Source of the DNA: an uncultured Clostridia bacterium
GTDB lineage: Bacteria; Bacillota; Clostridia; TANB77; CAG-508
DNA length: 64,000 bases
Direction of reading: 5' to 3'
Assembly: GCA_928721915.1 (NCBI GenBank)
Contig: CAKMVZ010000001.1
Span: 496,001 to 560,000, forward strand
Shown: positions 1 through 9,664 of the stretch, piece by piece
How positions within the stretch are numbered: the stretch's first letter is position 1
Layout of the letters: each line of letters starts with the position of its first letter
Program-made: the position numbers and the translations under genes
The notes under the pieces: model-generated
What the model was told of the DNA's origin: nothing
Database searches by the model: none
Seen by the model: only the letters and a program-made list of their open reading frames with translations

Positions 1-590
1 CTGCCATAAAATTTGGAAGTGGAATTAGAATTTTAAACCAAGATTTATGGGAATGTATTATTTCTTTTATTATTTCTGCTAATAACAATATTCCTAGAAT
101 AAAAAAGATTATTGAGAGAATTTCTGAAAGATATGGAAAAGAAATTAAATTTCAAGGAAAGTCATATTATACTTTTCCAAATGTAGAAAGCTTATCTAAG
201 GCAAGTGTAGAAGACTTAAGAGCATTAGGAACAGGGTTTAGAGATGTAAGAATTTTTAATACAACACATATGATTTTAGAAAAGAAAGTAGATTTAAATA
301 AAATTAAAGAAATGAAATCTTCAGACGAGATGAGAGAAGAACTTTTAAAACTAGATGGTGTAGGACCCAAAGTTGCGGACTGCATTTTACTTTTTTCTAC
401 TTTAAAAAGATTAGATGTATTTCCGATTGATGTATGGGTAAGACGTGTTATGAATGAACTTTATATACATAATGAAAATGAGGAAAAGGTTAGTAAAAAA
501 GAAATTTTAAATTTAGCAGATAAAAAATTTTTAAAGATATCAGGACTTGCTCAGCAATATTTATTTTATTGGAAAAGGAGCGCGTCTTAA
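1..590 (+). CDS. ogg: 8-oxoguanine DNA glycosylase (OGG1/AlkA type), 5' partial
   Basis: Base-excision repair glycosylase that removes oxidised guanine from DNA. The reading frame is open from base 3, so the N-terminus lies outside the window; about 195 residues are visible. Seen directly: the helix-hairpin-helix stretch LDGVGPKVADCILLF followed by FPIDVWVRRVM, which holds the lysine (in GPKVAD) and aspartate (in PIDVW) expected for the HhH-GPD catalytic pair. The upstream part (LWECIISFIISANNNIPRI) is also typical. The gene ends in TAA at 588-590, and this stop overlaps the ribosome binding site of the next gene, suggesting co-transcription. AlkA-like 3-methyladenine glycosylase is the alternative, but the VWVRRVM ending fits OGG1-type enzymes better. 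Confidence 0.85.
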   Translation, partial: AIKFGSGIRILNQDLWECIISFIISANNNIPRIKKIIERISERYGKEIKFQGKSYYTFPNVESLSKASVEDLRALGTGFRDVRIFNTTHMILEKKVDLNKIKEMKSSDEMREELLKLDGVGPKVADCILLFSTLKRLDVFPIDVWVRRVMNELYIHNENEEKVSKKEILNLADKKFLKISGLAQQYLFYWKRSAS

Positions 591-603
591 GGAGGAAACT
601 ATC

Positions 604-1788
604 TTGAGATTTAGAGAAAATTTAGTATCAATTATAATAACAATTTTAATTTTAGCTGTAATTGTAATTACAGTACTGTTTTCACTTGACATAGTAGGTG
701 TAATTACTTTGCCTGAAAAGTTTAGTTTAAAAACTTATTTTCCAGGAGTTGTTCAAGTTATTGGAAATTCTGATGAAGATATATATTATCCAGATTATGA
801 AGCTACAGGGACAACAGTAAGTAGAGTAGAAGAAGATGATAAAAATAACGAAAATTATAATCAAGTAGATATAAATGATTTATTAGGTTCAAATACTGAT
901 ACTTCTAGTGAAAATTATAATGTTACTGATAATAGTTATTTTTATAATCAATTAGATATGTATGGAAAAACTATTTATAGTAAAATGTATTCTAGTTTAG
1001 ATGAATTAAAAACAGGAAATGCTACAATAGAATTTGGAACAACTTTTAATGAATTGCTTCAAACAGAAGAAGGAGAGAAGACTATAACTGATGCTTTTCA
1101 ATTATCTATAAATGCTTTATTATTAGACCATCCTGAAATTTTTTATTTAGATGTTACAAAATTATATTTATATACTGAATATACCACTTCTATTTCTGGA
1201 ACAACATATAGAATTTCTATAGGTCCAGATGAAAATCAAAGTTATCTAGCAGAAGGATTTTATTCAAAATCTGATGTATTAAAAGCTGAAGCTCAAATAG
1301 AAGCTGTTTTAAATAATATTATAAGTAGTTTATCAGGCAGTACATATAATAAAGTAAAACAAGTTCATGATTATTTGATTGATAATATTGTTTATGATTC
1401 TGAAAGTGATTTAAGTTTGTCTCATGGAATATATGGAGCACTAGTTAATAATTTAGCAGTTTGTGATGGTTATGCAAAGTCATTTAAATATATTTTAGAT
1501 AATATAGGAATTTCGTGTGTAGAAGTTTGTGGTGTGGCGCAAAATTCAAACGGAGAAACAGAAAATCATGCATGGAATGATGTTTTAATAGATGGAAATT
1601 GGTATGCAGTTGATGTTACATGGGATGACCCAATAATAGTTGGTGGAAGTGGGTTTTTAACAGACAATTTAAGATATGAAAATTTTTTAAGAGGTTCAAA
1701 TACTTTTTACTCAACTCATATGGAAGATGGTTATGTTGTAAGTAATGGAAGTTTTTCATATCCAATTTTAAGTTTAACAGATTATTAG
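604..1788 (+). CDS. Membrane-anchored transglutaminase-like domain protein
   Basis: A 394-residue protein with one N-terminal membrane segment (about residues 8-30, Ile/Val rich), an acidic Asn/Asp-rich linker and a C-terminal transglutaminase-like (papain-fold) domain. The domain is recognised from NLAVCDGYAKSFKYIL (Cys nucleophile), ENHAWNDVLIDGNWYAVD (His) and VTWDDP (Asp). Family members are surface enzymes, proteases or peptidoglycan-linked proteins; the substrate here is unknown. I chose TTG at 604 because AAGGAGG lies at 589-595 with 8-base spacing. A longer reading from 547 would overlap the upstream gene and lacks a binding site. An intrinsic terminator follows directly. Confidence 0.75.
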   Translation: MRFRENLVSIIITILILAVIVITVLFSLDIVGVITLPEKFSLKTYFPGVVQVIGNSDEDIYYPDYEATGTTVSRVEEDDKNNENYNQVDINDLLGSNTDTSSENYNVTDNSYFYNQLDMYGKTIYSKMYSSLDELKTGNATIEFGTTFNELLQTEEGEKTITDAFQLSINALLLDHPEIFYLDVTKLYLYTEYTTSISGTTYRISIGPDENQSYLAEGFYSKSDVLKAEAQIEAVLNNIISSLSGSTYNKVKQVHDYLIDNIVYDSESDLSLSHGIYGALVNNLAVCDGYAKSFKYILDNIGISCVEVCGVAQNSNGETENHAWNDVLIDGNWYAVDVTWDDPIIVGGSGFLTDNLRYENFLRGSNTFYSTHMEDGYVVSNGSFSYPILSLTDY

Positions 1789-1790
1789 AT

Positions 1791-1813
1791 AAAAACAAAA
1801 TTTTGTTTTTTCT
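1791..1813 (+). terminator. Intrinsic terminator after transglutaminase-like gene
   Basis: AAAACAAAA directly joined to TTTTGTTTTTTCT forms an AT-only hairpin with a U tract three bases after the stop codon. The lack of G/C pairs makes it weak. Confidence 0.5.
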
Positions 1814-1814
1814 A

Positions 1815-1843
1815 TTGACAGTTTTAAGAAAATATGATATTTT
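1815..1843 (+). promoter_or_regulatory. Promoter for addB
   Basis: TTGACA at 1815-1820, a 17-base spacer and TATTTT at 1838-1843, about 40 bases upstream of the addB start. The -35 is perfect, the -10 is poor. Confidence 0.5.
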
Positions 1844-1881
1844 AACTTAACAAACAAAATTTTGCCAAAGAAGGAATGTAT

Positions 1882-4800
1882 ATGTTAAAAATTATATATG
1901 GTAAAAGTGGAACAGGAAAGAGTCAAAAAATATATGAAGATATTAAAGAAAATCTTTTAAATGAAAAGATTTTCTTAATTGTACCTGAGCAAAGTAATTT
2001 AACTACTGAACAGAATTTAATAAATTATTTAAATGTTAAATCTTTAATAAATTGTCAGGTTTTAACATTAAGTAGAATGGCTTTTAGAATTTTGGAAGAG
2101 CAGTCAAAAGAAAACAGGAAAACTTTAACAAAATCTGGAAAAGCTATGATTATTTATGATATCTTAAAAAAAGAGGAAAAAAAGTTAAAATTTTTAGGAA
2201 AATCGGATAGAAATGTTGATATCATAATAAATATGATAACAGAATTAAAAAAACATAATATAACAGAGGAAATTTTAGGTAATACAGAAATATCAGATGA
2301 ATATACTAGATTAAAAATAGAAGATATTAAACTAATTTATCAAAAATATAATGATAAAATTAAGGAAAATTTTATTGATGAAAATGATATTTTAAGTATT
2401 ATTGCAGAAAAAATAAAATATTCAAAAATGTTTGAAAATAGCTTAATATATATAGACAATTTTAATGGTTTTACTCCACAAGAATATATAGTTTTTGAAG
2501 AATTATTAAAAGCTTCTCAAAATATATCTGTAGCAGTAACGGCTGATAATCTTGAAGTTGGAGATAAAGAGCTTGATTTATTTTATTTTAACAAGATTTT
2601 TGCAAAAAAATTAATTGAAATTGCTAAAAAAAATAATAAAAATATTAAATTAGATTTTTGTGAGAAAAATTTAAGAATTAATAATGAAGAATTAAATTTT
2701 TTAGAAAAGTCCTTAAGTTCAAATAAATTTAAAGTATATGATAAAGAAGTAAAAAATATTAAACTATTTTTGGCAAATAATCCTTATTCAGAGATAGAAT
2801 ATATTGCAGAAGAGATTTTGAAATTAGTTAAAGAAGAAAACTATAAATATAATGAAATTGCTATAGTTACTAATAATTTAGAAGAATATTCTTTAGATAG
2901 TAAAGTAATTTTTGATAAATATAATATACCAGTTTTTATTGATGAAAAAAAGGATTTAAATCAGAATATTTTAATAAAATATATTTTAGCCATTCTTGAT
3001 ATTTACTCTAAAAATTGGTCTTATGAATCAGTTTTCAATTTTTTAAAAATAGGCATGCTAGATATTTCAGAATATGATATTTTTTCTTTAGAAAATTATT
3101 GTAAAAAATGGGGAATAAAATATAATAAATGGTTTAAAGAATTTAATTATGAAGAAATAAATGAGGAACAAACTAAACTTGAAATTTTAAGAAAAAAAAT
3201 TGTAAATCCAATTATAGAATTTAAGTCAAAAGCTTCTAAAAATAAAACTGCCAAAGAAATAACAAAATGTTTATATGACTTTTTAATTAATAATCATGTA
3301 GATCAAATTTTAGATAATAAAATAAAGCAAATTGGAAGCCAAGAAATTAATAGTGAGTATAATACAAGTTATAAAATTTTAGTTCAAGTTTTAGATACAA
3401 TAGTTGAATGCTTTGGAAATGAAAAAATGGATTTTGATAAATATAGAGAATTACTTCAAATTGGATTTAGCCAAAGTGAATTAGGTAAAATTCCTATGTC
3501 TCAAGATCAAGTTATTTTAGGTGATAGTAAGCGTTCAAGAAATAGTAATATAAAAGTTACTTTTATTTTGCGGAGTAAATGATGGAGTTTTTCCTATTAT
3601 AAATAAATTCGAAGGCTTTTTAAATGATAGGGATAGAGAAAATTTAAAAACCTCTGGAATAGAAATTGCTAAAACTTCATTAGAGCTTTTATGTGAAGGA
3701 AATTTTGAGGTTTATAATATTTTAACTATGGCATCAGATAAACTTTATATTTCTTATGCTTCTTCAGATAAAGATGGAAAATCATTAAGACCATCAATAT
3801 TAATTAAAAAAATAAAAAGATTTTTTGCAGAAAAATTAATAGAAGAAAGTGATATTACAGAAAAAAAATATTATATTACTAATAATATAGCAACTTTTGA
3901 TGATGCTATTGCTGTTTATAAAGAGGCTTTAGATGGAAAAGAAATTTCGAAAGAATGGAAGACAGCTATAAATTATTATAATATTTATAAAAAAGTTAAT
4001 TTTAAAAAGGTTATAAATGGTGTAAATTATACAAATAAAGCTGAGAATATAAATGAAGAAAATATAAAAAAACTTTATGGTAATAATTTAAAGACTAGTG
4101 TTTCTAGGTTAGAACAATATAGAAGATGTCCTTTTTCTTTTTATTTAAAATATGGGCTTAAATTAAAAGAAACTCCTGAATTTAAAATTCAAACTATTGA
4201 TACAGGAAGTTTTATGCATGAAATAATAGATGAGTTTTTTGAAATAATTGATAATAAAAATCTTAATATAAAAGAAATTACAGAAGAGGAAGTTCAAGAA
4301 ATTGTTAAGAAAATAATTGATGATACTTTGGAAATGTCAAAATATTATGTTTTTTCTAGTACTGCTAAGTTTAAGAATTTGACAAAAAGATTAAAAAAAG
4401 TAGTTTCTGAATCAATAATGTATATTGTATATAGTCTACAAAATAGTGATTTTAAAGTTTTAGGACATGAAATTGAATTTGGAAAAAATTCAAAATATGG
4501 ACCTATAAATATTGAAATTGATGAGAATAAAAAATTAGAGATTACTGGAAAAATTGATAGAGTTGATATTGGAAAATTAGATAATAAAACTTATGTTAGA
4601 ATTATTGATTATAAATCTTCTATAAAAAATATAGATTTAAATCAAGTTGTTGCAGGGCTTCAAATTCAACTTATAACATATTTAAGTGCAATAAGCGAAC
4701 AAGAAAAATTTGATCCTAGCGGAATTTTATATTTTGGTTTAGTTGATCATATTGCAAAAAAAGATAGGAATATTACTGATGAAGAAATAAAAGAAGAAAT

Positions 4801-5155
4801 AAGAAAAAAATTTAGAATGAATGGAATTGTTTTAGCAAATTTAGATATCATTAAAATGATGGATAATTCTTTAAAAGAGGGAGCTTCAAATATAATTCCT
4901 GTAACTTTAAAAAAAGACGGAGAAATAAGTGCTTCAAAATCAAATTGTATAAAAGAAAATGAATTTGAAGAACTTCAAAATAAAGTCAAAGATATTATAA
5001 AACAAATAGGTAAAGAAATTTTATCAGGAAAAATTGATATAAACCCATATAAACTAAATAATAATACAGGATGTGATTATTGTGAATATAAATCAATTTG
5101 TAATTTTAATCCAAATTTAAAAGACAATACATATAATTATATAAAAAAGATTTAA
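1882..5155 (+). CDS. addB: ATP-dependent helicase/nuclease subunit B, +1 shift at C3571
   Basis: AddB, the partner of AddA in double-strand-break resection. With base C3571 skipped it is 1090 residues, close to the usual ~1150. The P-loop GKSGTGKS lies at the N-terminus. The shift site falls inside the family motif FILGVNDGVFP: zero frame reads TTG-CGG and stops at 3580, the shifted frame gives the motif exactly. The C-terminal half holds the RecB-like nuclease region (EITGKIDRVD, RIIDYKSS) and the Fe-S cluster cysteines (RRCPFSFYL, then GCDYCEYKSIC). I prefer ATG 1882 over 1876 because AAGGAA at 1871-1876 is then correctly spaced. addA is not adjacent; alr follows. Confidence 0.88.
3571..3573 (+). 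other. CGG +1 recoding site in addB
   Basis: Reads TTG-C-GGA. Skipping C3571 restores Leu-Gly-Val-Asn-Asp-Gly, a family motif; otherwise a stop follows three codons later. Confidence 0.8.
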
Positions 5156-5195
5156 ATTTTTATAAATTAATATTTTTGAAAGGATAAATTTATAT

Positions 5196-6273
5196 ATGAA
5201 GAATTCTATTATGGAAATTAATTTGTCAAATTTTAAACATAATATTAAGCAAATAAAAAATTTTGTAAATCCTGGTACTGTAATTATGCCTGTAATTAAG
5301 GCAAATGCATATGGAACATATTTAAATAAAAATTTAGAAGTTATAAATGATTTTGAAATAGTTGCAGTTGCAAATGTATATGAAGCTATTGAAATTAGAA
5401 AAACAGGATATAAAAAAGAAATTTTTATTTTGAATCAACCAGATATTTTGTCTATAGATGATATTATAAAAACAAATTCTATAATAGGATTAAGTTCCAT
5501 AGAATTTTTAAATGAAGTTATAAGACAAAATAAAAATTTAAGAGTTCATTTAGAAATAGAAACAGGAATGGGAAGAACTCGGAATTTATCCTGAAGATTT
5601 AGAAAATTTTATTTTAAAAATAAACTCAGCAAATAATATAAAAGTAGAAGGTATATATACTCATTTTCCAATAGCTGATGAAGATGTAGAGTTTACTAAA
5701 AAGCAAATTGAAAAATTTACAAGAACAGTAGAAATTGCAAAAAAATATTTTGATTTAAAATATATTCATTGTCAAGCTTCAAATGGTATTATTAATACAG
5801 TTTCTAGTATTTGTAATACTGTAAGACCTGGAATAATCATGTATGGTTATGATTCATTTAAAGGGGCTACAAAAAAATTAAATTTAAAACCTATTGCAAA
5901 ATTAAAATCAAGAATAAACTTTATAAAAACAGTAAAAGTAGGCGAAAGTATAAGTTATATGAGAAAATATATAGCTTCAGAACAAAAACGAGTTGCAACA
6001 GTTCCTTTAGGATATGCAGATGGAATTAGAAGAAGCTTATTTGAAAAAGGTGAAGTTGTTATAAATGGAAAAAAAGCTCCTATTATAGGTGTTATTTGCA
6101 TGGATAGTTTTATGGTTGATGTTACTGATATTCCAAATGTGAAAGTAGGAGATGATGTTTATATTTGGGATAATAATATTATATTATTAGATGATATAGC
6201 TAAAAAATGTGATACAATTAACTATGAAATTATTTCAACTATTTCAGAAAGGGTAGAAAGAATTTTTATATAA
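5196..6273 (+). CDS. alr: Alanine racemase, +1 shift at C5580
   Basis: PLP-dependent enzyme making D-alanine for peptidoglycan. With C5580 skipped the product is 358 residues, the normal family size. The PLP lysine motif is VIKANAYG (about residue 34). The shift lies in ETGMGRTG: zero frame gives GRTRNLS and a stop, the shifted frame gives GRTGIYPEDLENF. Downstream are VRPGIIMYGY, the catalytic tyrosine region SYMRKYIASE, VPLGYADGIRR and VICMDSFMVDVTD. A ribosome binding site AAAGGA lies at 5178-5183, somewhat far (12 bases) from ATG 5196; ATG 5208 is an alternative start. Confidence 0.9.
5580..5582 (+). other. CGG +1 recoding site in alr
   Basis: Reads ACT-C-GGA. Skipping C5580 restores Arg-Thr-Gly-Ile-Tyr-Pro in the conserved GMGRTG segment. 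Confidence 0.8.
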
Positions 6274-6305
6274 TTTAAATTTAAGTTTTAAAGGAATTGG
6301 TATTT

Positions 6306-7148
6306 ATGGAATTTGAAAATAATGATATTATATATAAAAATATAGAAGGTTTAGAATTTATACAGTTTAGAAAATTATTAGAATTTGGTATTTTAAATGC
6401 ATATACTTTAAATTGTGAAAATATAGATTTTTCTTTTAAAGATAATATTGGATTTGATAAACTATGTAAATCATTTAATATAAAAATTGAAAACATTTTA
6501 GTTCCAAAGCAGAGTCATACAGATACAATAAAATGTGTGGATAAAATTTTGGATGATAATGAATTAAATGATGTTGATGGACTTATTACTGATAAAAAAG
6601 ATATTGTGTTAGCTACTAGAAATGCAGATTGTATATTATTTTTATTTTATGATCCTATTAAAAAAGTAATAGCAAATGTACATTCTGGTTGGAGAGGAAC
6701 TTTTAAAAAAATTGCACTAAAAACAGTTTTAAAAATGCAAACTAATTATAATTGTAGTCCAGATGATATTTATTGTTTTATCTCTCCATGTATTAGAAAA
6801 TGCCATTTTGAAGTAGATTCTGATGTTAAAGATTTGTGCAAAGAAATTTTTTCTTTTAAAACTAAAAATTTAGACGACTATGCAAAAAATATAGAACTAA
6901 AAAATTCTAAAAATTCAGATTTAGTAATTTCAGACTTGGTAATTACAAAAGGAAGAGAGGTAAGTGGATTACAAAAATATAATATTGATACTGTTTTAAT
7001 AAATAAAATTTTATTAGAAGATTTTGGGCTTAAAAAAGAAAATATAATTGATTCTAATATTTGCAGTATGTGTAATAAAGACAAAATAAATTCTTCTAGA
7101 GCTCAGGGGAAGAATTTTAAAAGAGCAATTTCTATAATAAGTTTATAA
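6306..7148 (+). CDS. pgeF: Multicopper-polyphenol-oxidase-like/purine nucleoside phosphorylase (YfiH, DUF152)
   Basis: A 280-residue member of the YfiH/LACC1 family, enzymes with purine nucleoside cleavage activity that bind zinc through His and Cys residues. Seen directly: KQSHTD, ATRNADCILFLFYD, ANVHSGWRGTFKKIA and SPCIRKCHFEVD, which carry the expected His/Cys/His ligands. The C-terminal CSMCNKDKINSSRAQGKNFKRAISII is also typical. ATG 6306 has AAAGGA at 6290-6295; the upstream TTG 6297 overlaps that site. The gene follows alr by 32 bases, probably in the same transcript, and ends before a bidirectional terminator. Confidence 0.85.
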   Translation: MEFENNDIIYKNIEGLEFIQFRKLLEFGILNAYTLNCENIDFSFKDNIGFDKLCKSFNIKIENILVPKQSHTDTIKCVDKILDDNELNDVDGLITDKKDIVLATRNADCILFLFYDPIKKVIANVHSGWRGTFKKIALKTVLKMQTNYNCSPDDIYCFISPCIRKCHFEVDSDVKDLCKEIFSFKTKNLDDYAKNIELKNSKNSDLVISDLVITKGREVSGLQKYNIDTVLINKILLEDFGLKKENIIDSNICSMCNKDKINSSRAQGKNFKRAISIISL

Positions 7149-7216
7149 AAATTTTAATAAAAATGAGCTGTACAGAAAAGATTAATAGAGAAATGAGCGA
7201 AAAGATTTACAAAAAT

Positions 7217-7253
7217 AAAAAGTGCCATAATTGTTTAAAATTAAGGCACTTTT
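7217..7253. terminator. Bidirectional terminator between convergent genes
   Basis: AAAAGTGCC and GGCACTTTT form an 8-9 bp stem with A and T runs on both sides, placed between pgeF (+) and the convergent zincin-like gene (-). Confidence 0.8.
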
Positions 7254-7262
7254 GGTATGAAA

Positions 7263-8417
7263 TTATTTATTTTTTGTTTCTTCTGTAGAAATATTTTTTT
7301 CTTTTTGATTAATCTTAAATACTTCTTTAAGTTTATTAATTGCAACTTGAAATAAGTTAAGTTTTTCTTGTCTTGTTTCAATAAGAGAAAGATTTTCTTG
7401 TATATTTTCAAAAGCATTAATTACACCATATTTTTTAATAAGTTCTCTTTTTACATCAAGTTCTTCCATCATTTGACAATAATAATTATTAAAAAATGTA
7501 TAATTATTACTTTGAATTAAAAATTCTTTAAAATTATATAATCTATTTTTAAAGTCTTTAACATCTTGGCTAGTTCTAATTAATGATAATTCTGATTTTG
7601 TACAAGATGTTAAAATTAATTCTTGAGTTTTTAAGATTAAATCTTTTATAGATACTTTTAAATTTTCAATCTTTTTTTGAGTATTTAAAACTTTATTAGT
7701 TGTTTGATTATCATATTCTATGTATGATAAATATAAACTTTCTTTTTGTAAATTTTCCTGGTAATCTTGGATTAAATCTAAGTTTTCTACTATTTTATAA
7801 TAAGTTTCTTTACTAGATTTCATTATAAATGTATTTTTAAAAATATCATCACTATAAAGAGTACTGTGATATAATGGATAAGTTCCTGTAAAATATGTCA
7901 TTTGTTTTACTAAGCTGCATTCAATAGGGTAATAATCTGGACTATTAGTAAATAAATTTAATCCATAATATTTTACTTGTTCAGTTTTAGCATTAGTTGC
8001 ATCAGATGCCATTAGTTGTACAGCCGCTTCATTTAAAGCTAAACCAGACTCATCAAATAATGATGGCTTATATAAACCTAATCTTAACAATTTTCCATTT
8101 TTATTTTTTATAGTTTGAATAAAATGTAAACATTCATGTATTGCAGGTGTTTCAATGTTTTCTAGATCTAAATTTTCTTTAAAAAATATAGTTTCGGTTT
8201 TATAACAGTATTTTGCCGCAGAATTATCTTTGAATTTAGCATAATACATGTTAAGTCTAGAAATTGAAGCAAATAAATCTGATTTATTTATATTATGTTC
8301 AGGAAAAGAAGCACAAATTTTTTCAGATATATTTGAGGCTATTTGATTAATTTCTAAAGTTGTAAGCTTAGAAATAATTTCTATACCAGATTTTTTAAGT
8401 ACTTTTGTATCTTTCAT
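7263..8417 (-). CDS. Zincin-like protein with HECLH motif, function unknown
   Basis: A 384-residue soluble protein with no signal peptide or membrane segment. Around residue 92 it has PAIHECLHFIQT, a HExxH zinc-binding motif, and about 33 residues later ESGLALNEAAVQLMAS, where the glutamate could be the third zinc ligand as in gluzincins. The C-terminal 150 residues are helical, Lys/Glu rich and probably coiled coil. A metallopeptidase fold is inferred from the motif only, and catalysis is unproven. AAAGGTGA sits well before the start. The gene stands alone and faces pgeF. Confidence 0.6.
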   Translation of the reverse strand: MKDTKVLKKSGIEIISKLTTLEINQIASNISEKICASFPEHNINKSDLFASISRLNMYYAKFKDNSAAKYCYKTETIFFKENLDLENIETPAIHECLHFIQTIKNKNGKLLRLGLYKPSLFDESGLALNEAAVQLMASDATNAKTEQVKYYGLNLFTNSPDYYPIECSLVKQMTYFTGTYPLYHSTLYSDDIFKNTFIMKSSKETYYKIVENLDLIQDYQENLQKESLYLSYIEYDNQTTNKVLNTQKKIENLKVSIKDLILKTQELILTSCTKSELSLIRTSQDVKDFKNRLYNFKEFLIQSNNYTFFNNYYCQMMEELDVKRELIKKYGVINAFENIQENLSLIETRQEKLNLFQVAINKLKEVFKINQKEKNISTEETKNK

Positions 8418-8572
8418 TTTTAAATCACCTTTTTATACATTTATATAACAATATTATAATAATAAATAACTTAAAAATACATATATTTTATGTTAAATTT
8501 TGATTATTTTTATGTAACAAAACAATAACAGAATATTTGGCTATTGTTAAATTCATCAAAAAAAGTATTATG

Positions 8573-8601
8573 TTGATTTTAGTTTTAAAAAGTGCTATAA
8601 T
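8573..8601 (+). promoter_or_regulatory. Promoter of the cohesin-like surface protein
   Basis: TTGATT (8573-8578), 17-base spacer, TATAAT (8596-8601). It leaves an untranslated leader of about 130 bases with a long inverted repeat. Confidence 0.65.
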
Positions 8602-8642
8602 AAAAGAGTAATTTGAATTTTAATAAATTAGTTTTTAAAAAA

Positions 8643-8699
8643 TATGTTATAAAAATGTAAATGTAATGTAATCAAAAAACACTTGATTTTTATAACATA
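8643..8699 (+). repeat. Inverted repeat in 5' leader
   Basis: The 14-base arms TATGTTATAAAAAT (8643-8656) and ATTTTTATAACATA (8686-8699) are perfect complements. The loop contains a smaller AATCA/TTGATT hairpin. It ends 38 bases before the start codon and accounts for most of the 320-base gap that begins at 8418; I see nothing else there. Confidence 0.6.
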
Positions 8700-8737
8700 A
8701 AAATATATACTATAAATGTAAGGGAGAGTTTGATATT

Positions 8738-9487
8738 ATGAGAAAATTAAGTTTTATATTAATGATTTTTATATTATTGTTTAGTGTTTTAGCTGTAAAT
8801 GCAAATGCAGAAGATTTAAGCTTTACAACGACTTTGTCTCCAAGTAGTTCATCAGTTTCAGAGGCAACAGAGGTTGTAATAACTGTAGCAGTATCAAATT
8901 TAAATGTTGGAGAAAGTGGAATAAATGCATTTTCTGCACTTTTATCATATGATACTGATGTATTTGAAACACTTACAGATTCTAGCGTTGAAGGTTTAAA
9001 TGGATGGAACTCAAGTTATACTGCAACAAATGGTCAAATCTTATTATCAAAAAATTCTTTTGTAAATGAAGATGAAGAGATTATGCAAATTACTTTAAAA
9101 ACAAAAGAAGGTGTTCAAGAAGGAACAGAAGGAACTGTTTCATTAACAGGAATAGAAGTTTCAAATAGTGAAAGTCAAATAAGTGGTGATAATGTTTCAA
9201 CAACTATAAAAGTTGGAACAGAAACTTCAGAGGAAAATACAACTAATAATGCTACAATTGTAATAAATCCAATAACAAATCAAAATACTACAGAAAATGA
9301 AACTAATACATCTAATACAGAAACTAATTCAACATATAATGTAAGCAATATTAATACAAATACTCCTTCAGATGATATGCCTTATACAGGACCTGCAGGA
9401 GACGCATTCATAAAAATTATTTTAGGTGTTGTACTAGTTGCATTAGTAATTTATATTAAAATTAGAAAAATGGATGATGTAAAATAA
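8738..9487 (+). CDS. Secreted cohesin-like surface protein with sortase-type tail
   Basis: A 249-residue exported protein. Residues 1-24 form a signal peptide ending at ANANA. Residues about 27-160 look like a cohesin/carbohydrate-binding beta-sandwich (VVITVAVSNL, GINAFSALLSYDTDVFE, ILLSKNSF, EIMQITLKTKEG). Then comes an Asn/Thr-rich linker of about 60 residues, and the C-terminus has MPYTG, a hydrophobic segment and KIRKMDDVK. That is an LPXTG-like sortase signal with M in place of L. The protein is likely fixed to the cell wall. The ribosome binding site is AAGGGAGAG, and a strong terminator follows. Confidence 0.7.
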   Translation: MRKLSFILMIFILLFSVLAVNANAEDLSFTTTLSPSSSSVSEATEVVITVAVSNLNVGESGINAFSALLSYDTDVFETLTDSSVEGLNGWNSSYTATNGQILLSKNSFVNEDEEIMQITLKTKEGVQEGTEGTVSLTGIEVSNSESQISGDNVSTTIKVGTETSEENTTNNATIVINPITNQNTTENETNTSNTETNSTYNVSNINTNTPSDDMPYTGPAGDAFIKIILGVVLVALVIYIKIRKMDDVK

Positions 9488-9507
9488 AATATAATAAAAA
9501 AATATTT

Positions 9508-9539
9508 AAAACTTGGGCTAAAAAGCTCAAGTTTTTTTG
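9508..9539 (+). terminator. Intrinsic terminator
   Basis: AACTTGGGCT-AAAA-AGCTCAAGTT followed by seven T, 20 bases after the stop codon of the surface protein gene. Confidence 0.85.
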
Positions 9540-9587
9540 TGTTAAAAATAATAAAATTTATATTTTATAATAATCAAAAAACTATTG

Positions 9588-9616
9588 TTGACATAATATT
9601 ATAAAGATGTTAAAAT
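9588..9616 (+). promoter_or_regulatory. Promoter of the TelA-like gene
   Basis: TTGACA (9588-9593), 17-base spacer, TAAAAT (9611-9616), about 48 bases before the start codon. Confidence 0.75.
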
Positions 9617-9664
9617 ATCAGATGTAACTTTACAACTTAATTATTAGAATATGGAGGTTTCTAT